Source of the DNA: Ditylenchus dipsaci
Lineage: Eukaryota; Nematoda; Chromadorea; Rhabditida; Anguinidae
Length of the DNA stretch: 64,000 nucleotides
Assembly: GCA_004194705.1 (NCBI GenBank)
Contig: SADC01000588.1
Location: 1-64,000, forward strand
Direction of reading: 5' to 3'
A model generated the notes under the pieces. That model did not search any database. It worked only from the letters and a program-made list of their open reading frames with translations, and was not told the origin of the DNA. The translations under genes were made by a program, and so were the position numbers. Below, in pieces: positions 44,386-56,042 of the stretch; within the stretch, counting starts at the first letter, position 1; every line of letters starts with the position of its first letter.

Positions 44386-44963
44386 TGTTAGATTGATTTG
44401 AAGTTATGGCTAGAACAGCAGAATTGCGGTACTTCAAAGCAGAAGAGAGTCTAATCTCATTGTTAAAATGTTTAATTAGACAGAGCAGACTGCTTTTGAG
44501 ATAAAAACATTGGCACTGTTTTTGCAAGTTCATTTGATACTGAAAAGTTGAAAATAGCATAAGGATCTGCTGTCGTATTTAAGGTTCGCACTTTTTCTCG
44601 CGACTCAACATATTTTTATTTTAATTTTCAGCAAAATCTCACTTTTTCAGTAGCCCTAGATAAAATTATACATTTTCGCTGAAAACCTCTCAAATGTCTT
44701 CATTTCGAGCAAATGTCCTAATTTTCGAATTCTCAACACTGTTCAGACTGGTAAGTTAATCATTGAAAAAACCACTACCACGAAAACACTGCTCTTATAA
44801 ATAAATTATTTCTTACTATCTCTTATCAACGTAACAACCTAATAAATGACGAACCTTTTTTTTTTCATAATAGCAGTTAAAAAAATAAACATAATAATTT
44901 TTTAAAAGATGTATCAACATGCATCATGTCATTTTTTCACATCCAGTCTCGTGAAACACCCTA

Positions 44964-45326
44964 TTAAAACACTTTTAAAATATTTGAGAATAAGTAAAAT
45001 AAAAAAACTGAAAAATTATTTTGATATTTATATCGAATGAAACGAAAGTTTTTGCTTTTCAAGCACGTATTATAAACTTGTGATAATTTTATCATAAAAA
45101 AGGCTGACATTAAAAAAAAATTTTGATCCAGCATAAACCACTCAAAACTTTGGACGCAACCAGAGTTATCGATTGCGCATAAACTTGCAGCAGAATGATT
45201 GTAGTTTCTTTCAATCCGCCACCCTCTATTAATCCCCACCCCTGACTTTGAGGACCTATATCTCAGCCCAGAGTGAACATTTTGCAAATCTGTTCTTTGC
45301 ATTTTCTCAACTCCCACGAGCTTCAC
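44964..45326 (-). CDS. 120-codon ORF with NHSAASLC motif, D3 copy
   Basis: D-type version of the recurrent ORF, with RNYNHSAASLCAIDNSGCVQ and SFEWFMLDQ. It is open here but shifted in D2. Agreement with the A/B version is limited to this ~35-residue section. Unknown function; may be a remnant. Confidence 0.22.
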   Translation of the reverse strand: MKLVGVEKMQRTDLQNVHSGLRYRSSKSGVGINRGWRIERNYNHSAASLCAIDNSGCVQSFEWFMLDQNFFLMSAFFMIKLSQVYNTCLKSKNFRFIRYKYQNNFSVFLFYLFSNILKVF

Positions 45327-45539
45327 CGACTCTGCTTTTTCGATTCAAATTTTCACCCAAAATTTTCGAGATTGACCTTAAATTTCTCAGATTTTCGGGG
45401 GATTGAAAATTAATCCCACATGGGGATTATAAAGGCCAAACAGAGGTTTCAGTTTACATGATTATAAATTTTGAAATCATTCATAGTTCTTTAAATAGAT
45501 AGGAAAATAATTATTTAAACATAAATCGAAAAAACGATA

Positions 45540-45800
45540 CCGTATATTCTCTATTAGAAGGCCCGGGCCTTCTATTTTTCAACCCTAAAAAAGTCGGAAA
45601 AAAATATTTCGATTTTGAGATTTTTGGGTGCTCAACTAAAATTTTAAAAGTGGAATCAGGTGAGCTCGTGTTAACTAAGAAACGCGAAAAACAGATTTGC
45701 GAATTTCTTTTTCTATGCTGATATATAGGTCCTCAAGGGGGGCCTTCTATTAGAGAGGGGCCTTCTATTAGAGAGGGGCCTTCTAATCGAGAATATACGG
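45540..45800. mobile_element. CCGTAT-family MITE, D3 only
   Basis: 261 bp; ends CCGTATATTCTCTATTAGAA and CTAATCGAGAATATACGG; TA at 45538-45539 and 45801-45802. The right part has three tandem GGGGCCTTCTATTAGAGA units. D1 has the uninterrupted site at 22586-22587. Confidence 0.88.
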
Positions 45801-46535
45801 TATCTCCAAATGAGAAACAAAATATATAAGTGAATCATGCAGGTTATCTCACAGTAAGGTTAATATTATTATTTCATCCTCATGAATTAACTTGAATGGC
45901 TTTTTGGTGTCTCTGACGATGGTCGTTCTCCACCAATTCGAAAAAATAACTCTTATGAAATAAAGTTCTTTTAATAAAATTAACAAAATCAAAACATAAG
46001 GTATTTAAAAAAACAATTAACATAAGATGAAAAAGTATATGAGTATATCATGCAAAACGCCAATCAAAAGCTACACCAAAAAGGATTGATCGACAACTCT
46101 ATTCAAGGGTGGGTTGAAAACAAAATGTATCTATAACCGTCTGTTGTTATAAGCGAAAAAATATACTCTAGTGTCATATACACAACAGAAATGAAGCATG
46201 ATATAAAATAGGTATTTGCTAAAGAAGATGTCGAACCGTAAAAATAGGTGAATTCTTGCAATTATATAAAGTGAAAGCTTGCAATTTTCACCAACTAACC
46301 TGTATTTTTTGTAATCACGAAATTGACTGTTACTCAAACCGGTTTTCAGTCTATTTTTTATCGCTGGTAAAATTTTGAAATTTCGTATAACTATAAGAAA
46401 TACATATAATTCAGAAATACAAATGCCTTATCAGTAATTTATATTTCTGGGTTATCTATAGCTTTGTTTACCGTTCTTATTGTGCTCGAATGCTATACAT
46501 GGACTTTAAGGTGTATTCTGACTAAGACTTAGATA

Positions 46536-46720
46536 AAGTTGAACCTGAATAAACGGACACCCCTCGGAACTGATAAAAGATTTTTGTTTATTGGGGTTGT
46601 TCGTTTATCAGGGGTACGTTTTCTAATAAATGTCGTTTACTTGACCAAATCGTGTGACCCTAAGCTGTTCGTTTATCGACGTGTCCGTTTATCGGGTGTC
46701 CGTTATTCCAGGTTTGACTG
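46536..46720. mobile_element. pogo-like MITE
   Basis: 185 bp; left AGTTGAACCTGAATAAACGG, right CCGTTATTCCAGGTTTGACTG shortened by a few mismatches; TA on both sides. Interior repeats GTCCGTTTATCGGG. Confidence 0.65.
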
Positions 46721-46724
46721 TAGA

Positions 46725-47100
46725 TTATCAATCAAAAAGATTAAACTTTTACACTATTGTATTTTCCTAAGTTTTAACTATTGTCTTTTCTGTTGGTAGA
46801 CTTTGATGTGATAACAAAAAAACAGTTTGGCTTGAATAATAACAAAACTGCAAAATCAGCTTCTTTTAGAGCTTTCATAAAATTTCATACAAAATTGAAT
46901 TATAATATTATGATTCTTTCAAAAATACAGCATAAAATATGGAAGGTATATAGTATTTAACCTTTATGATATCTCCACATAGTACTTGGCATGTGTGGAT
47001 GTGTTTGTAGGTTGCCAGAGTTTAAATACTTGTGCACAAATGCAGCTCGCTGCCTGAGGGTTCAACATCTCAGCTTTCTTTGAATGACAAATTCGTATAG
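46725..47100. other. non-coding, nothing identified
   Basis: AT-rich sequence between the MITE and block E. Confidence 0.4.
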
Positions 47101-48753
47101 TTGTGAAATACATTTATGTAAAAATTTTCAATTGATAAGTTTACTTGATATTCAAAAAATATATCTTTAACACACAAAACCAAATAGAGCTATTTCATAG
47201 TTGTGCAGTAAAAATATTTTTCAAAAACTATTAATGTCATAATTGATTTGAAATCATTGTATGTAACCAAAAAATTATTTATTTAAGTTTTTCTTATTTT
47301 TTTTGAAACTAGCTCTTCGCATTCATCGGATTGAAGACTTTATAGCTCTAAAAAAACTTAAATAATTGTTTTTTATTAGAAGAGTTCTTATTATTTCTAT
47401 TGTATCAATTATCAAATAAAATTTCATTTTATTAACAATCGGCTATATACTATTTCTTTTTTGCTTTTAGAATATTGATATTACTTAGAGGAGGTTCGAA
47501 CAAATTTTCCTGAAACGCTTGGAAAAACAATTAAAATACTCAAGTTATTCCAATAAAATTCAATTTTTAGAATAGATCATGAGCACGGAATCAAAGAATT
47601 TTCTTAGATAATATAATAAATTGATAAATATCATTTATTTGAAAATAAAATTCTTATGATATTTTTCAAAAAGACGTTTTTGCTTTTTATACTACGGATT
47701 TTTCAATTCATTTAGGCAAGGCAAGATCTTTTCAACTCATCTGAAAATCAAAAAAATAATTCTTGTGAAATAAAAGTTTTTTGGTGAAAAATTAACAAAA
47801 TCAAAACATAAGGTATTTAAAAAAAACAAATAACATAAGATGGAAAAGTAGATCATGCAAAACGCCAATCATAGGCTGCACCGAAAAGTTTTGATTGACA
47901 ACTCTATTCAAAGGTGGGTTGAAAACAAAATGTATCTATAACCCGTCTGTTGTTATAAGCGAAAAAAATATACTCTAGTGTCATATAAACGACAGAAATT
48001 AGCATAATATAGGATAAGTATTCAACATAATGGTTTAAAAAATGGAAAAAGTTGATATGATGTGGTGGAACTCTCTATCGAAAATAAAGGTTTTCGACCA
48101 CTCTCAACCAACAGAAGTTTTGCGGAATTTACGTGATACTTTCCGTAATTTCAATTTTACTCTGGCATAAAATGGTCAAAATTGTGGGCACAACCAGGGT
48201 TATCAATTACGCACAAACAGAGTAATTGTAGTTGCACATAGAATACATGATGTCCCACCAGAGATTCCGTTTCTGGATATTGTTGTTTCTGACACTAAAA
48301 TGATTGCATTTAATTTAAAAATAGTGTGATAATTTTTTTTCGTTTTGAGCGCCAATGAAATTTTCGAAATTCGAAAAAAAGATGATCTAAGAGATGTCCG
48401 CGTCACCTAGGCGATTCTGTACTCGAGCGAGAGTTTTTTCATATAATATTTTTCAAGAAATCATATCACTAAAAAAATAACACAACTTTTCTTCAAAAAC
48501 ATGTCTCCGTTAAGAAATCGTATAAAACCTCATGAAAAAGATAAAAAAACACTTGGATTAAGAAAAAAAATTCAAGTTATTTCAATAAACTTAAATTGTT
48601 AAAATTAAATCAAAAGCACGGAATTAGAAGCTTCTGTCTAGATAATTTAATAAACAATTAATTTTCAATTTATATTCATACTTAACATAAAAAAACTTTG
48701 AATTGTCTTTGTGAAATACATTTATCTAAACAATATTTAATTGATATTGTTCA

Positions 48754-49907
48754 CAGTAGACGCTCTCTATAACAACGCTCTTTATAATGACTCGCTCTTT
48801 ATAACTAGGCTTGGCAGCGGGACGGGATCCAACGGAATCCCGGTTTGGGGATCCCGAAAATAATCACTTTCCCGTTCCGTTTCCCGCCGGCTCAAAGTTA
48901 GAAATCCGTTTCCCGCCCGCTCACTTTTTAAAAAATTCGAAATTTCCCGAAATCCAAATTCATATTTATTCAGTGTCAAAGCGAAAAAAAGTTTGCTTCT
49001 GAACAATTTTCAGGAGGATTCGAGCGCGCCGATTGTGGGCGCATAAATTGAACTTGGCCGTAAAAGCTACTATCTCCTCCGCTCGTTTGATCATCGAAGA
49101 AGTGAGAAAATTCCGAAGAATTGCGGACCACTTCTCGTCTTTTTATTTGGCCAAAGATCGCCTGAAAGTGTGCCAACTGACAGAAAGAACAAAGGAAATC
49201 CGATCATACCGGTTTGTAAACTGATTGGTCGGTTAAATATCAGGATATTTTTCAAAGAACGTCCCTACGCGGTGGAACTCAACTTTCGATGGTGAAACGT
49301 CTTCATCAAGAGAAAAGCGCAGTTTAGCTCAACTTCGCTCGCCACCAGCCTTCAAATGAAGCAGACGATCTCTTTTGCAGCGAATGGGAACTGATCAAAC
49401 AAATGGCCTGCCTTCTCGAGCCCGCAGAAGCTTCTACTCTGGATTTGTGCAAAGATTATTTCTACCTTGCTCTCCAAATCGCAAGTGCACAAATATTGAG
49501 GAAGTAATTGATGGATGCAGATGTGCCGGAGCTGCTACCAAAAAAAGAACTACTGCAAGTGAGAATTGAAGACAGATTCGGCAGACTGCAGAACAAAACG
49601 GTAGTCTGATTTTTTATGTTTTTATATTACTTGATCTTGTATTTTCAGAAAAGAGTGGCGTGTGACTGATAGTGCACTATTCTGTCTTTTGCCCGTTTCC
49701 CGTCGGGATTCCCGAAATTTTGAAATTCCCATTCCCGTTTCCCGCCCAGACCCAAAACTGCCAAGCCTATTTATAACGATCCGTAAAAAAAACTATTTGG
49801 TCCTGAGCTAAGTCATTCAAGCTAAAATGACGCTCTTTATAACGACGCTTTCTATAACGACTCGGTCTAGCCAGTCCCTTGAAAGTCCTTATAGAGAGCT
49901 TCGACTA
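48754..49907. mobile_element. full-length pogo-like element carrying a nested hAT element
   Basis: Starts CAGTAGACGCTCTCTATAAC and ends TTATAGAGAGCTTCGACTA. Apart from the nested insertion it has ~190 bp of GCTCTTTATAACGAC-type repeats. A and B keep only the 69-bp deleted version. Confidence 0.65.
48806..49769 (+). pseudogene. hAT element with transposase remnant
   Basis: 964 bp; ends TAGGCTTGGCAG and CTGCCAAGCCTA; perfect 8-bp duplication TTTATAAC (48798-48805, 49770-49777). The ends repeat TTTCCCG/CGGGAAA words. The plus strand carries hAT landmarks in order: AHKLNLAVKATISS (about 49035), VRKFRRIADHFSSFYLAKDR, VPTRWNSTFD (about 49262-49291, the hAT R-W-N-S-T motif), EWELIKQMACLLEPAEAST, and VRIEDRFGRLQNKTV (to about 49600). 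The N-terminal half is missing and several frameshifts and a stop interrupt it. Confidence 0.88.
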
Positions 49908-50779
49908 TACTTGATATTCAAAATAATTGGAAAATATATTTTTAACACACAAAACCAAAGATAGCTATTTTATAGTTCTGCAGTGAAAAATTTTTAAGAA
50001 CTATCAATGTCATAATTGATTTAAAAACATTGTATGTAACCAAACACTTTCTTTATTAAAAATTTTTTTTGCTTTTCCGCATGCATCGGATTGCAGACAT
50101 TGTAGCTCTACAAAAAATTAAAATAATTTTTGTTTATTCGAAACATTCAATTTTTTTCTATCATATAAATTATTAAGTCAGAATTTCATTTGTAAACAAA
50201 AGGCTACAGGCGAGTGTCGAGTGTCGATATATATCGACACTCGATTCAAGGACATCTCGAAAAGTTTGTTCCCACATAGGATCCGACACTTTTGAGAGTC
50301 TGTTTTCAAATATCACAAGAATTCCGGTTTCGCCGATCGTTTTTTAAAACTTAAAAATCCCTGTCTTCAAATCGAGGTTTTGCTTTTAATATGATAATAG
50401 TGCATTTTGTTGAAAAAACAATCGGCAAAATCGGAATACTTGCGATATTTGCAACCAGACTGTCAAAAAAACTGGTAAAAAGTTTCAAAAGAGACTTTAT
50501 AGATCTACAAAAAACTAAAATAAATTTTTGTTTGTTAGTAAAGTTCAACTTTTATTCATTATATCAATTATCAAGTTATATTTTTTTTATTAACGATCGG
50601 CTTTTTTTCTTTTTTCTTTGCTTTTAGAGTATTAATATTACTTAGAAGTCAATTGAACAAAGCATCCTAAAAAAACTTGGAACAAGAATGAAAATACTCA
50701 AGTTATTCCAATAAAGTTCAATTTTTAGAACTAGATCATGGGCATGAAATCAAAGCATTTTCTTAGGTAATATAATTTA

Positions 50780-51690
50780 ATAAATAAGTATCGTATATTT
50801 TAAAATAAGATCGTTAGTGAAATCACCATTAGGAACTTGCAAGGGAGAAGGGAAGTCTTTGTAAAATACATTTATCTAAACATGAACATTAAAATTGGTA
50901 AATTGCCTTCATATGTAATGTAATTTTAATATTTTTTCTGACACAAAAGCTTTTTTTCTAGTTCCCTACAAATAGTTTTATTTTAGATAATATATTAATC
51001 TTATATGTAATCACATTATATTTACACATTTATATTTATTCTTTTTGAGTTCATATACTTTTAAGATAAAACATGTTCTCTCTCAAAAAAATTGTATCTA
51101 TCGGATTCATGTAAGCTTGGTATGGTATTCGTATGATATCCAATATTCGTATGAAATAAACGCTAAGTTAAGGTCTGATCAATTTTGTTTTGTAAATTTC
51201 ATAATATATTTGGTCATGAATTCAATAATATACGGTCTTCGTATGATGTTTTTCAAAAAGACGTTTTTGCTTTTATACTACGGGTTTTTCAATTCTTCTA
51301 AGCTAGGCCAAGATCGTTTATCAACTTATCTAAAAATAACCATAAGTCAAAATGAATAAAAAAAATAGAGTAAATTTATTTCACAAGTGTTCCAGTATGT
51401 CTGTTGAAATTTATAACATTCTTACATGACTCCTTGCTATCGCGAAGGCTGTCTTTTATGCGACAGCACACTACAACACTCAATTCTTGGTGATCTTTTG
51501 AAATAATCATTTTTTTAAAGAGAAGCTGTAATATATATTTGTTTGTGACTAAGAAATTGATAATTTTTAATGAAGTCGGCGCTACTTCAATATAGCCCCC
51601 TTTCCAAAACACAGCTACTTTGACACCACCGATTCTGGCACCTGCTTTGATATACTCGCCACCATCCCGCTATCCTCCCAAATCGACTTT
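50780..51690. other. non-coding with a local duplication
   Basis: Sequence around 51050-51200 (ACATGTTCTCTCTCAAAAA, then GTTAAGGTCT) recurs at 52140-52220, on the other side of the 51.69-52.11 kb repeats. The 104-codon ORF at 51045-51359 is Y/F/I/S-rich without a domain. Confidence 0.4.
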
Positions 51691-52115
51691 TTGGGAAGGT
51701 TTTAGATTTTTTTCGTACTCTTGATCATAAAATGCACACAGTCTATTTTTGCCACGGCTAGAGAAAAACACGGTGAAACAATGAAAAAAATGACCAAAAA
51801 GGACTTGGAAAACGTGGTCTCCTATTATTTCTTTCATACAGCCCTTGATTAATACAGCCCTTGATTGCTTTTAAATCGCTTTTTTGGTCTTTTTATGTCA
51901 AAATTATCACTCGCAAACGGTTTTTAGACGCTCCCAAAAAACATGATTCGGAGAGGGGGCGGGGGTGGCTATATCAGAGTAGGTCCAGTTTTCGGCGTGC
52001 GGCTACAAAATCGACCTTAATAGGCCGATTTTCAGGGGGCTACTATTTTTCAACCCCATCTCTAGGGGTACTACTTTTGAAAGAAGGGCTACTATTAGAG
52101 TAAATACGGTATACA
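51690..52115. repeat. dispersed repeat plus CCGTAT-type end
   Basis: 51.69-51.96 kb matches 20.31-20.54 kb. It is followed by a G-rich section and ends TATTAGAGTAAATACGG|TA, like the right end of the CCGTAT family. The left partner end is not clear. Confidence 0.45.
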
Positions 52116-52800
52116 TTTTTAAATTTATATATTCTTCAGAAAAGACATGTTCTCTCTCAAAAATGGTATCTATTGGATTCTTTTGAAATGTAGGCTACGT
52201 TAAGGTCTTATGAAAACCTTGAAAATTCAAAAAAACAATACTATAGAAAAATAAGAATTTACCACAGCTTATTCTATAAGAACATAATATGCTTACTCAT
52301 TGATCTGGAACAAATATGAACGAATCTGGATCATAAAATGAAGTTTGAATATCATTAAGGTTTCCTTCAACTACGAATTGATAAAATATATATTTTTAAA
52401 CGTTTTCATATCACCAAGAAACAGGTTGGGGCTAAATCAAAAGGCTGATCATGCAGTTGTTCGTAAATCCATTTGTGTCGCTCGTCATAAACAACACTCA
52501 AAAGACAACAAAAAGTAATGAACTTATGAACTCAACCTTGTATTGGTATTCATTATTTGCTAATCTGAGCTCTCCTGCATCTGAAAACTCCGCAATTGAA
52601 TCATTTCTAGAGCTTTAAAAGTTATCTAAAGAAAAAAAAAATTCAAGAAAATTAAAACAAGAATTTATTTTAAAATTTGAACACCACAAAATGGCATAAA
52701 AAACCAATCATCTATTTGAAATTTTTCCTAAAGTGAGAGTGAAAAAATACTAATGAACCAAAATAATTCTCAATAAAAAACCTTAGACATAACCAGTGAT
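52116..52800. other. non-coding, nothing further identified
   Basis: Apart from the duplication noted at 52140-52220, no gene or element was recognised. Confidence 0.4.
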
Positions 52801-52803
52801 AAC

Positions 52804-53810
52804 ATCATGACGGTACCGGACAATATTTCGCCGACAATTATTTCGCCGACATTATTTCGCCGACATTATTTCGCGCGACATTATTTCGCGGACCAATATT
52901 TCGCCGCGACAAAATTTCGCCGATATTTTAAGTGTCGTTTTTTTCTAATTCGACCATTTTTTCTGGATGATTTTACGGCGATATCAGTCTATGTAATCAT
53001 TTTATGCAATCGTCGGTTCCATTTTGGTCTCCTCATTTATGTTTTATCTTCACGTATTTGTTGTGTTAGTTTTATTTGTCACTATATTTTTTAGATATCT
53101 CTTCGAAGTATGGCTAACTTGAACTTTCATCCGAATTGGATGCGTGATGTTTCAGCGGCTGTCCAGGCACCGCAATCCGAAACGAAGAGAAGTATCTGGC
53201 TACAACTGCAACAATGCTAATTTTTATTTGAGCGTCCAGGAGTATTGCATGCAATTAAATTTCAGGAAACTGGTGACATAATCAGTCAACTCCTTGATCA
53301 AGATCGTCTTTCGGAAATTCAACTGACACAAGCAGTGAACAATTGGAAGAACATCGTTCCTTTCCAATATCTAGGGCGATCGCTTCTAAGTTCAAAATGG
53401 CTCAAGGTCTTTACATTCCAACCAGCGAACCAGAATCATCTGATGAAGAAATTTTGAATCTGGATAGAGAATAATAGGAGTGTTCATATGTTGTTATTTG
53501 CTTCTCTGATTTGGTGTTATTTGCTTTTCTGATGTGTTGTTATAGAACTAGAGTCAATAAAACTTTGTTTTAGATTTACTTGAAAAATGTTTGGCATGTA
53601 ATCAATGAAATTAGTAAAAATAAATAATGGCGGCGAAATTTAGTCGCGGCGAAATAATGGTCCGCAAAATAATGTCGCGCGAAATAATTGTCGGCGAAAT
53701 AATGTCGGCGAAATAATGTCGCGCGAAATAATTGTCGGCGAAATAATGTCGGCGAAATAATGTCGCGCGAAATAATTGTCGGCGAAATATTGTCATGTAC
53801 CCATCATGAT
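52804..53810. mobile_element. element with long iterated ATTTCGCCGAC terminal repeats
   Basis: Left end ATCATGACGGTACCGGACAA followed by about six GACA(A)TTATTTCGCC units (to ~52925). The right end (53630-53810) has about twelve inverted units, GGCGAAATAATTGTC and GGCGAAATAATGTCG, ending TGTCATGTACCCATCATGAT. The terminal structure resembles Mutator-like elements with long iterated ends, but no target duplication was found. The interior has an acceptor-like TTTTTTAG and coding-like sequence (LNFHPNWMRDVSAAVQAPQ at about 53118; a 70-codon ORF at 53245-53457 with GDIISQLLDQDRLSEIQLTQ). AATAAA occurs near 53567. The protein family is not established. Confidence 0.6.
53245..53457 (+). pseudogene. 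ORF inside the iterated-end element
   Basis: Reads KFQETGDIISQLLDQDRLSE and then AVNNWKNIVPFQYLGRSLLS, a charged protein-like composition. Upstream, in the same reading, a TAA at about 53218 separates it from HPNWMRDVSAAVQAPQSETK. It may be a remnant of the C-terminal part of a transposase. No catalytic motif is visible. Confidence 0.35.
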
Positions 53811-53819
53811 TTTGCATTA

Positions 53820-54188
53820 GGCCGATTCCACAACGCATTTTTTAGAGTCTATATGAAGCAGATATGTTCAGCAGGGGTGGCTGCCTTATTGTGCACTTTT
53901 TCTCAAATTTTTTATTGGAAGTTCCGTTTTGTTTTACAATATTCTGTAGCGTGAGGCTGAAACTGTCTATAATTGCTATTTTCAAATTAGAAAAAAATAG
54001 TGTGAAGAAAGCATGCATTCTTTATGAATTAAAATTTTTGACGATAAATGAGTGCGGGAAAAGTGAGAGTTTTTTAAAAGGAGTTTTCGTGGCGTTTTAT
54101 AGAGGGTACCAAGGATTTAAGATAGTGCAAAAAAGGCAGAAGTTGCGATTCATTATGGTGGTATAAATAGTAAGTATACCACGTACTA
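53820..54188. other. non-coding, nothing identified
   Basis: Short ORFs here are not supported by splice sites or composition. Confidence 0.4.
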
Positions 54189-54559
54189 GTGAGTGAGTGA
54201 GTGAGTGAGTGAGTGAGTGAGTGAGTGAGTGAGTGAGTGAGTGAGTGAGTGAGTGAGTGTGAGTGAGTGAGTGAGTGAGTGAGTGAGTGAGTGAGTGAGT
54301 GAGTGAGTGAGTGAGTGAGTGAGTGAGTGAGTGAGTGAGTGAGTGAGTGAGTGAGTGAGTGAGTGAGTGAGTGAGTGAGTGAGTGAGTGAGTGAGTGAGT
54401 GAGTGAGTGAGTGAGTGAGTGAGTGAGTGAGAGTGAGTGAGTGAGTGAGTGAGTGAGTGAGTGAGTGAGTGATGAGTGAGTGAGTGAGTGAGTGAGTGAG
54501 TGAGTGAGTGAGTGAGTGAGTGAGTGAGTGAGTGAGTGAGTGAGTGAGTGAGTGAGTGA
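54189..54559. repeat. (GTGA)n microsatellite, 371 bp
   Basis: About 92 tetranucleotide units, interrupted only three times (near 54259, 54431 and 54471). All minus-strand frames are open because the repeat contains no stop, giving S-L-T-H chains that are not genes. Confidence 0.97.
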
Positions 54560-54564
54560 AAAGG

Positions 54565-54850
54565 TTCGCACACCCACATACCTTAGACACAAATCACTCA
54601 AAGATGACTCTGAACGTATAAAAGTATATGCATACCAGAGTTTTTTTTATGCGGTAAGCTCCAGTCAGAAAAACTTTGTTCAAATTCCACCTTACGGGGT
54701 ATCCAAATACCTTTTCGAGTTAGATTGCCTTGAGGAAGCAACGCAAAAGTCGAACTTTGATCAAAAATTGAATAAAAATCTATTTTTGGAGTGGAAGAAT
54801 GTCAAAAAAAACTTTTTTATCGTTTTGAGCATATGAAATCACTTTAGAGT
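54565..54850. repeat. dispersed repeat copy beside the microsatellite
   Basis: CGCACACCCACATACCTTAG and the following ~100 bp match 38.71-38.83 kb. In that copy and the one near 1140 the position next to it reads GTGAGTGCGCGC or GAGTGCACAC, a possible seed of the microsatellite. Confidence 0.55.
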
Positions 54851-54984
54851 CGTTTAAACAGGATTGAAAAATTATTAAAAAATGCGTTCAAAAATGCGTA
54901 TTCTACAACGCAAGAAATTTTTTAACTTATCAAAAGATAATTTCACTTTTTTACGCGATTGTGTGAAAAAGCGCTCTGTTAGGT

Positions 54985-55228
54985 TGTAGCGCAGGATCTA
55001 GCCAAGAGAGGGAAGGGTGGTCAGAAGGAGGGCAGCCAGCAAGGAGTGGCAAGAAAGAGGTAGCAAGGAGAGGGTAGCCAGGAGGAGGTTAGTCTGGAGG
55101 AGGGTAGCTTGGAGCCGGCTAACCAGCAAGAGATAGCCAAGAGGTGGTCGTCAAAAAGGGGTAGCTAGGAGGAAGGTACTTCTGGAGCAGGATAACCTGG
55201 AGGCGCGTGGCCATAAAGGAGTAGCATA
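54985..55228. repeat. purine-rich minisatellite, first array
   Basis: Irregular ~15-bp units of the type GGTAGCCAGGAGGAG, about sixteen in number, strongly strand-asymmetric (A+G rich). A short continuation lies at 55646-55675 beyond the inserted GC-rich element. The same motif forms the array at 58895-59245. Confidence 0.75.
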
Positions 55229-55646
55229 CCTGCACAAGCGCCGGGCAAATTTTAACACTTTTGGGCGCCAGCGCCTAGCGCCCCTTTTTTACAAGCGGTA
55301 CCGGTGACCGCTTACACCGGCGCCGGGTACCAGCCGCAGTACTACATTTTCAGAACATTTATGACATTTTTAAGTTTTAACAGCATGTTTTTTGATGTTG
55401 GTTGCATCCAAGTCAGATCCTGTCGGCAACAAGCAAAAATTTTAACGTCATAAACATATTATACAGCCCGATGTCGCTTCTTTTAAAGAGCCTGCAACAG
55501 AAATGGTGCCGCCCCAAGCAGCAATCTTCGAAGGGAGCCGGCGCCGACGCCCGACGCAGATTTTCAAAGGGCACCGTCGCCGGTGATTTTAGGCTGCCTA
55601 GCGTCCGGGTCGGCAACCGGCGCCAACTTTTTCGAGCGTGCAGGTA
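55229..55646. mobile_element. GC-rich hAT-like element inside the minisatellite
   Basis: Ends CATACCTGCAC and GTGCAGGTATG. GGCGCC/GCGCCGG-rich subterminal blocks surround an AT-rich core (GTCAGATCCTGTCGGCAACA) shared with 16.4 and 31.3 kb. No clear 8-bp duplication. Confidence 0.6.
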
Positions 55647-55687
55647 TGGCCAGGAGGGTGATAATCAGGTGGGGTATGTGATCGATA

Positions 55688-56034
55688 TATACCGTATTTC
55701 CTTTAATAAGGCCCCATGCTCTAATAAGGGCCACCCTCAACTTTGACAACCTATATCTCAGCCCAGAAAAAATATTTTGTACATCTGTTTATTACGTTCT
55801 CTTAACTCCCACGAGCTCTATCGAGCTAACGAGCTAACTCTTTTCTTAAATGTCTGTAACAAACACTGATAAAAAAACAATATTTAAAATATTAAAAAGG
55901 TCGTGAACAAATTTAATTTTCGAAACATAATTGGATAAATAAGTAACGTAAAGGAAGGCAGTCCTATTCATACAAGAAGTGTAGGATGTATAAAAAACTA
56001 AGTAATTGATAATAAAATACATGATAAAATAATA
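55688..56034. other. CCGTAT-type end and related sequence
   Basis: Starts TACCGTATTTCCTTTAATAA, then GACAACCTATATCTCAGCCC, a stretch also found in D1, D2 and D3 (for example 22.29 kb). Right end not found; beyond about 55850 nothing is identified. Confidence 0.4.
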
Positions 56035-56042
56035 AAAAAGTT

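Larger units (their letters stand above)
40552..46510. repeat. segmental duplication block D3
   Basis: Longest D-type block. It contains, beyond the shared sequence, a mariner-like element (42243-42801), a hAT element (43020-44385) and a CCGTAT-family MITE (45540-45800), each readable against D1 and/or D2. Its 41.12-41.30 kb part also resembles 60.53-60.70 kb, and 40.98-41.09 kb resembles 59.33-59.43 kb. Confidence 0.75.
47100..50780. repeat. segmental duplication block E
   Basis: 47.74-50.70 kb matches 12.5-14.7 kb of block A in order, but more loosely than B does; 47.10-47.64 kb is a further sub-repeat copy. E lacks the 13940 MITE and contains a long pogo-like element interrupted by a hAT element. 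Confidence 0.65.

Noticed and set aside
54074..54601. Three overlapping minus-strand ORFs of 134-175 codons with S-L-T-H repeats
   Set aside because: Pure translation of the GTGA microsatellite, which has no stop codon in any minus frame; no promoter, splice or domain support.
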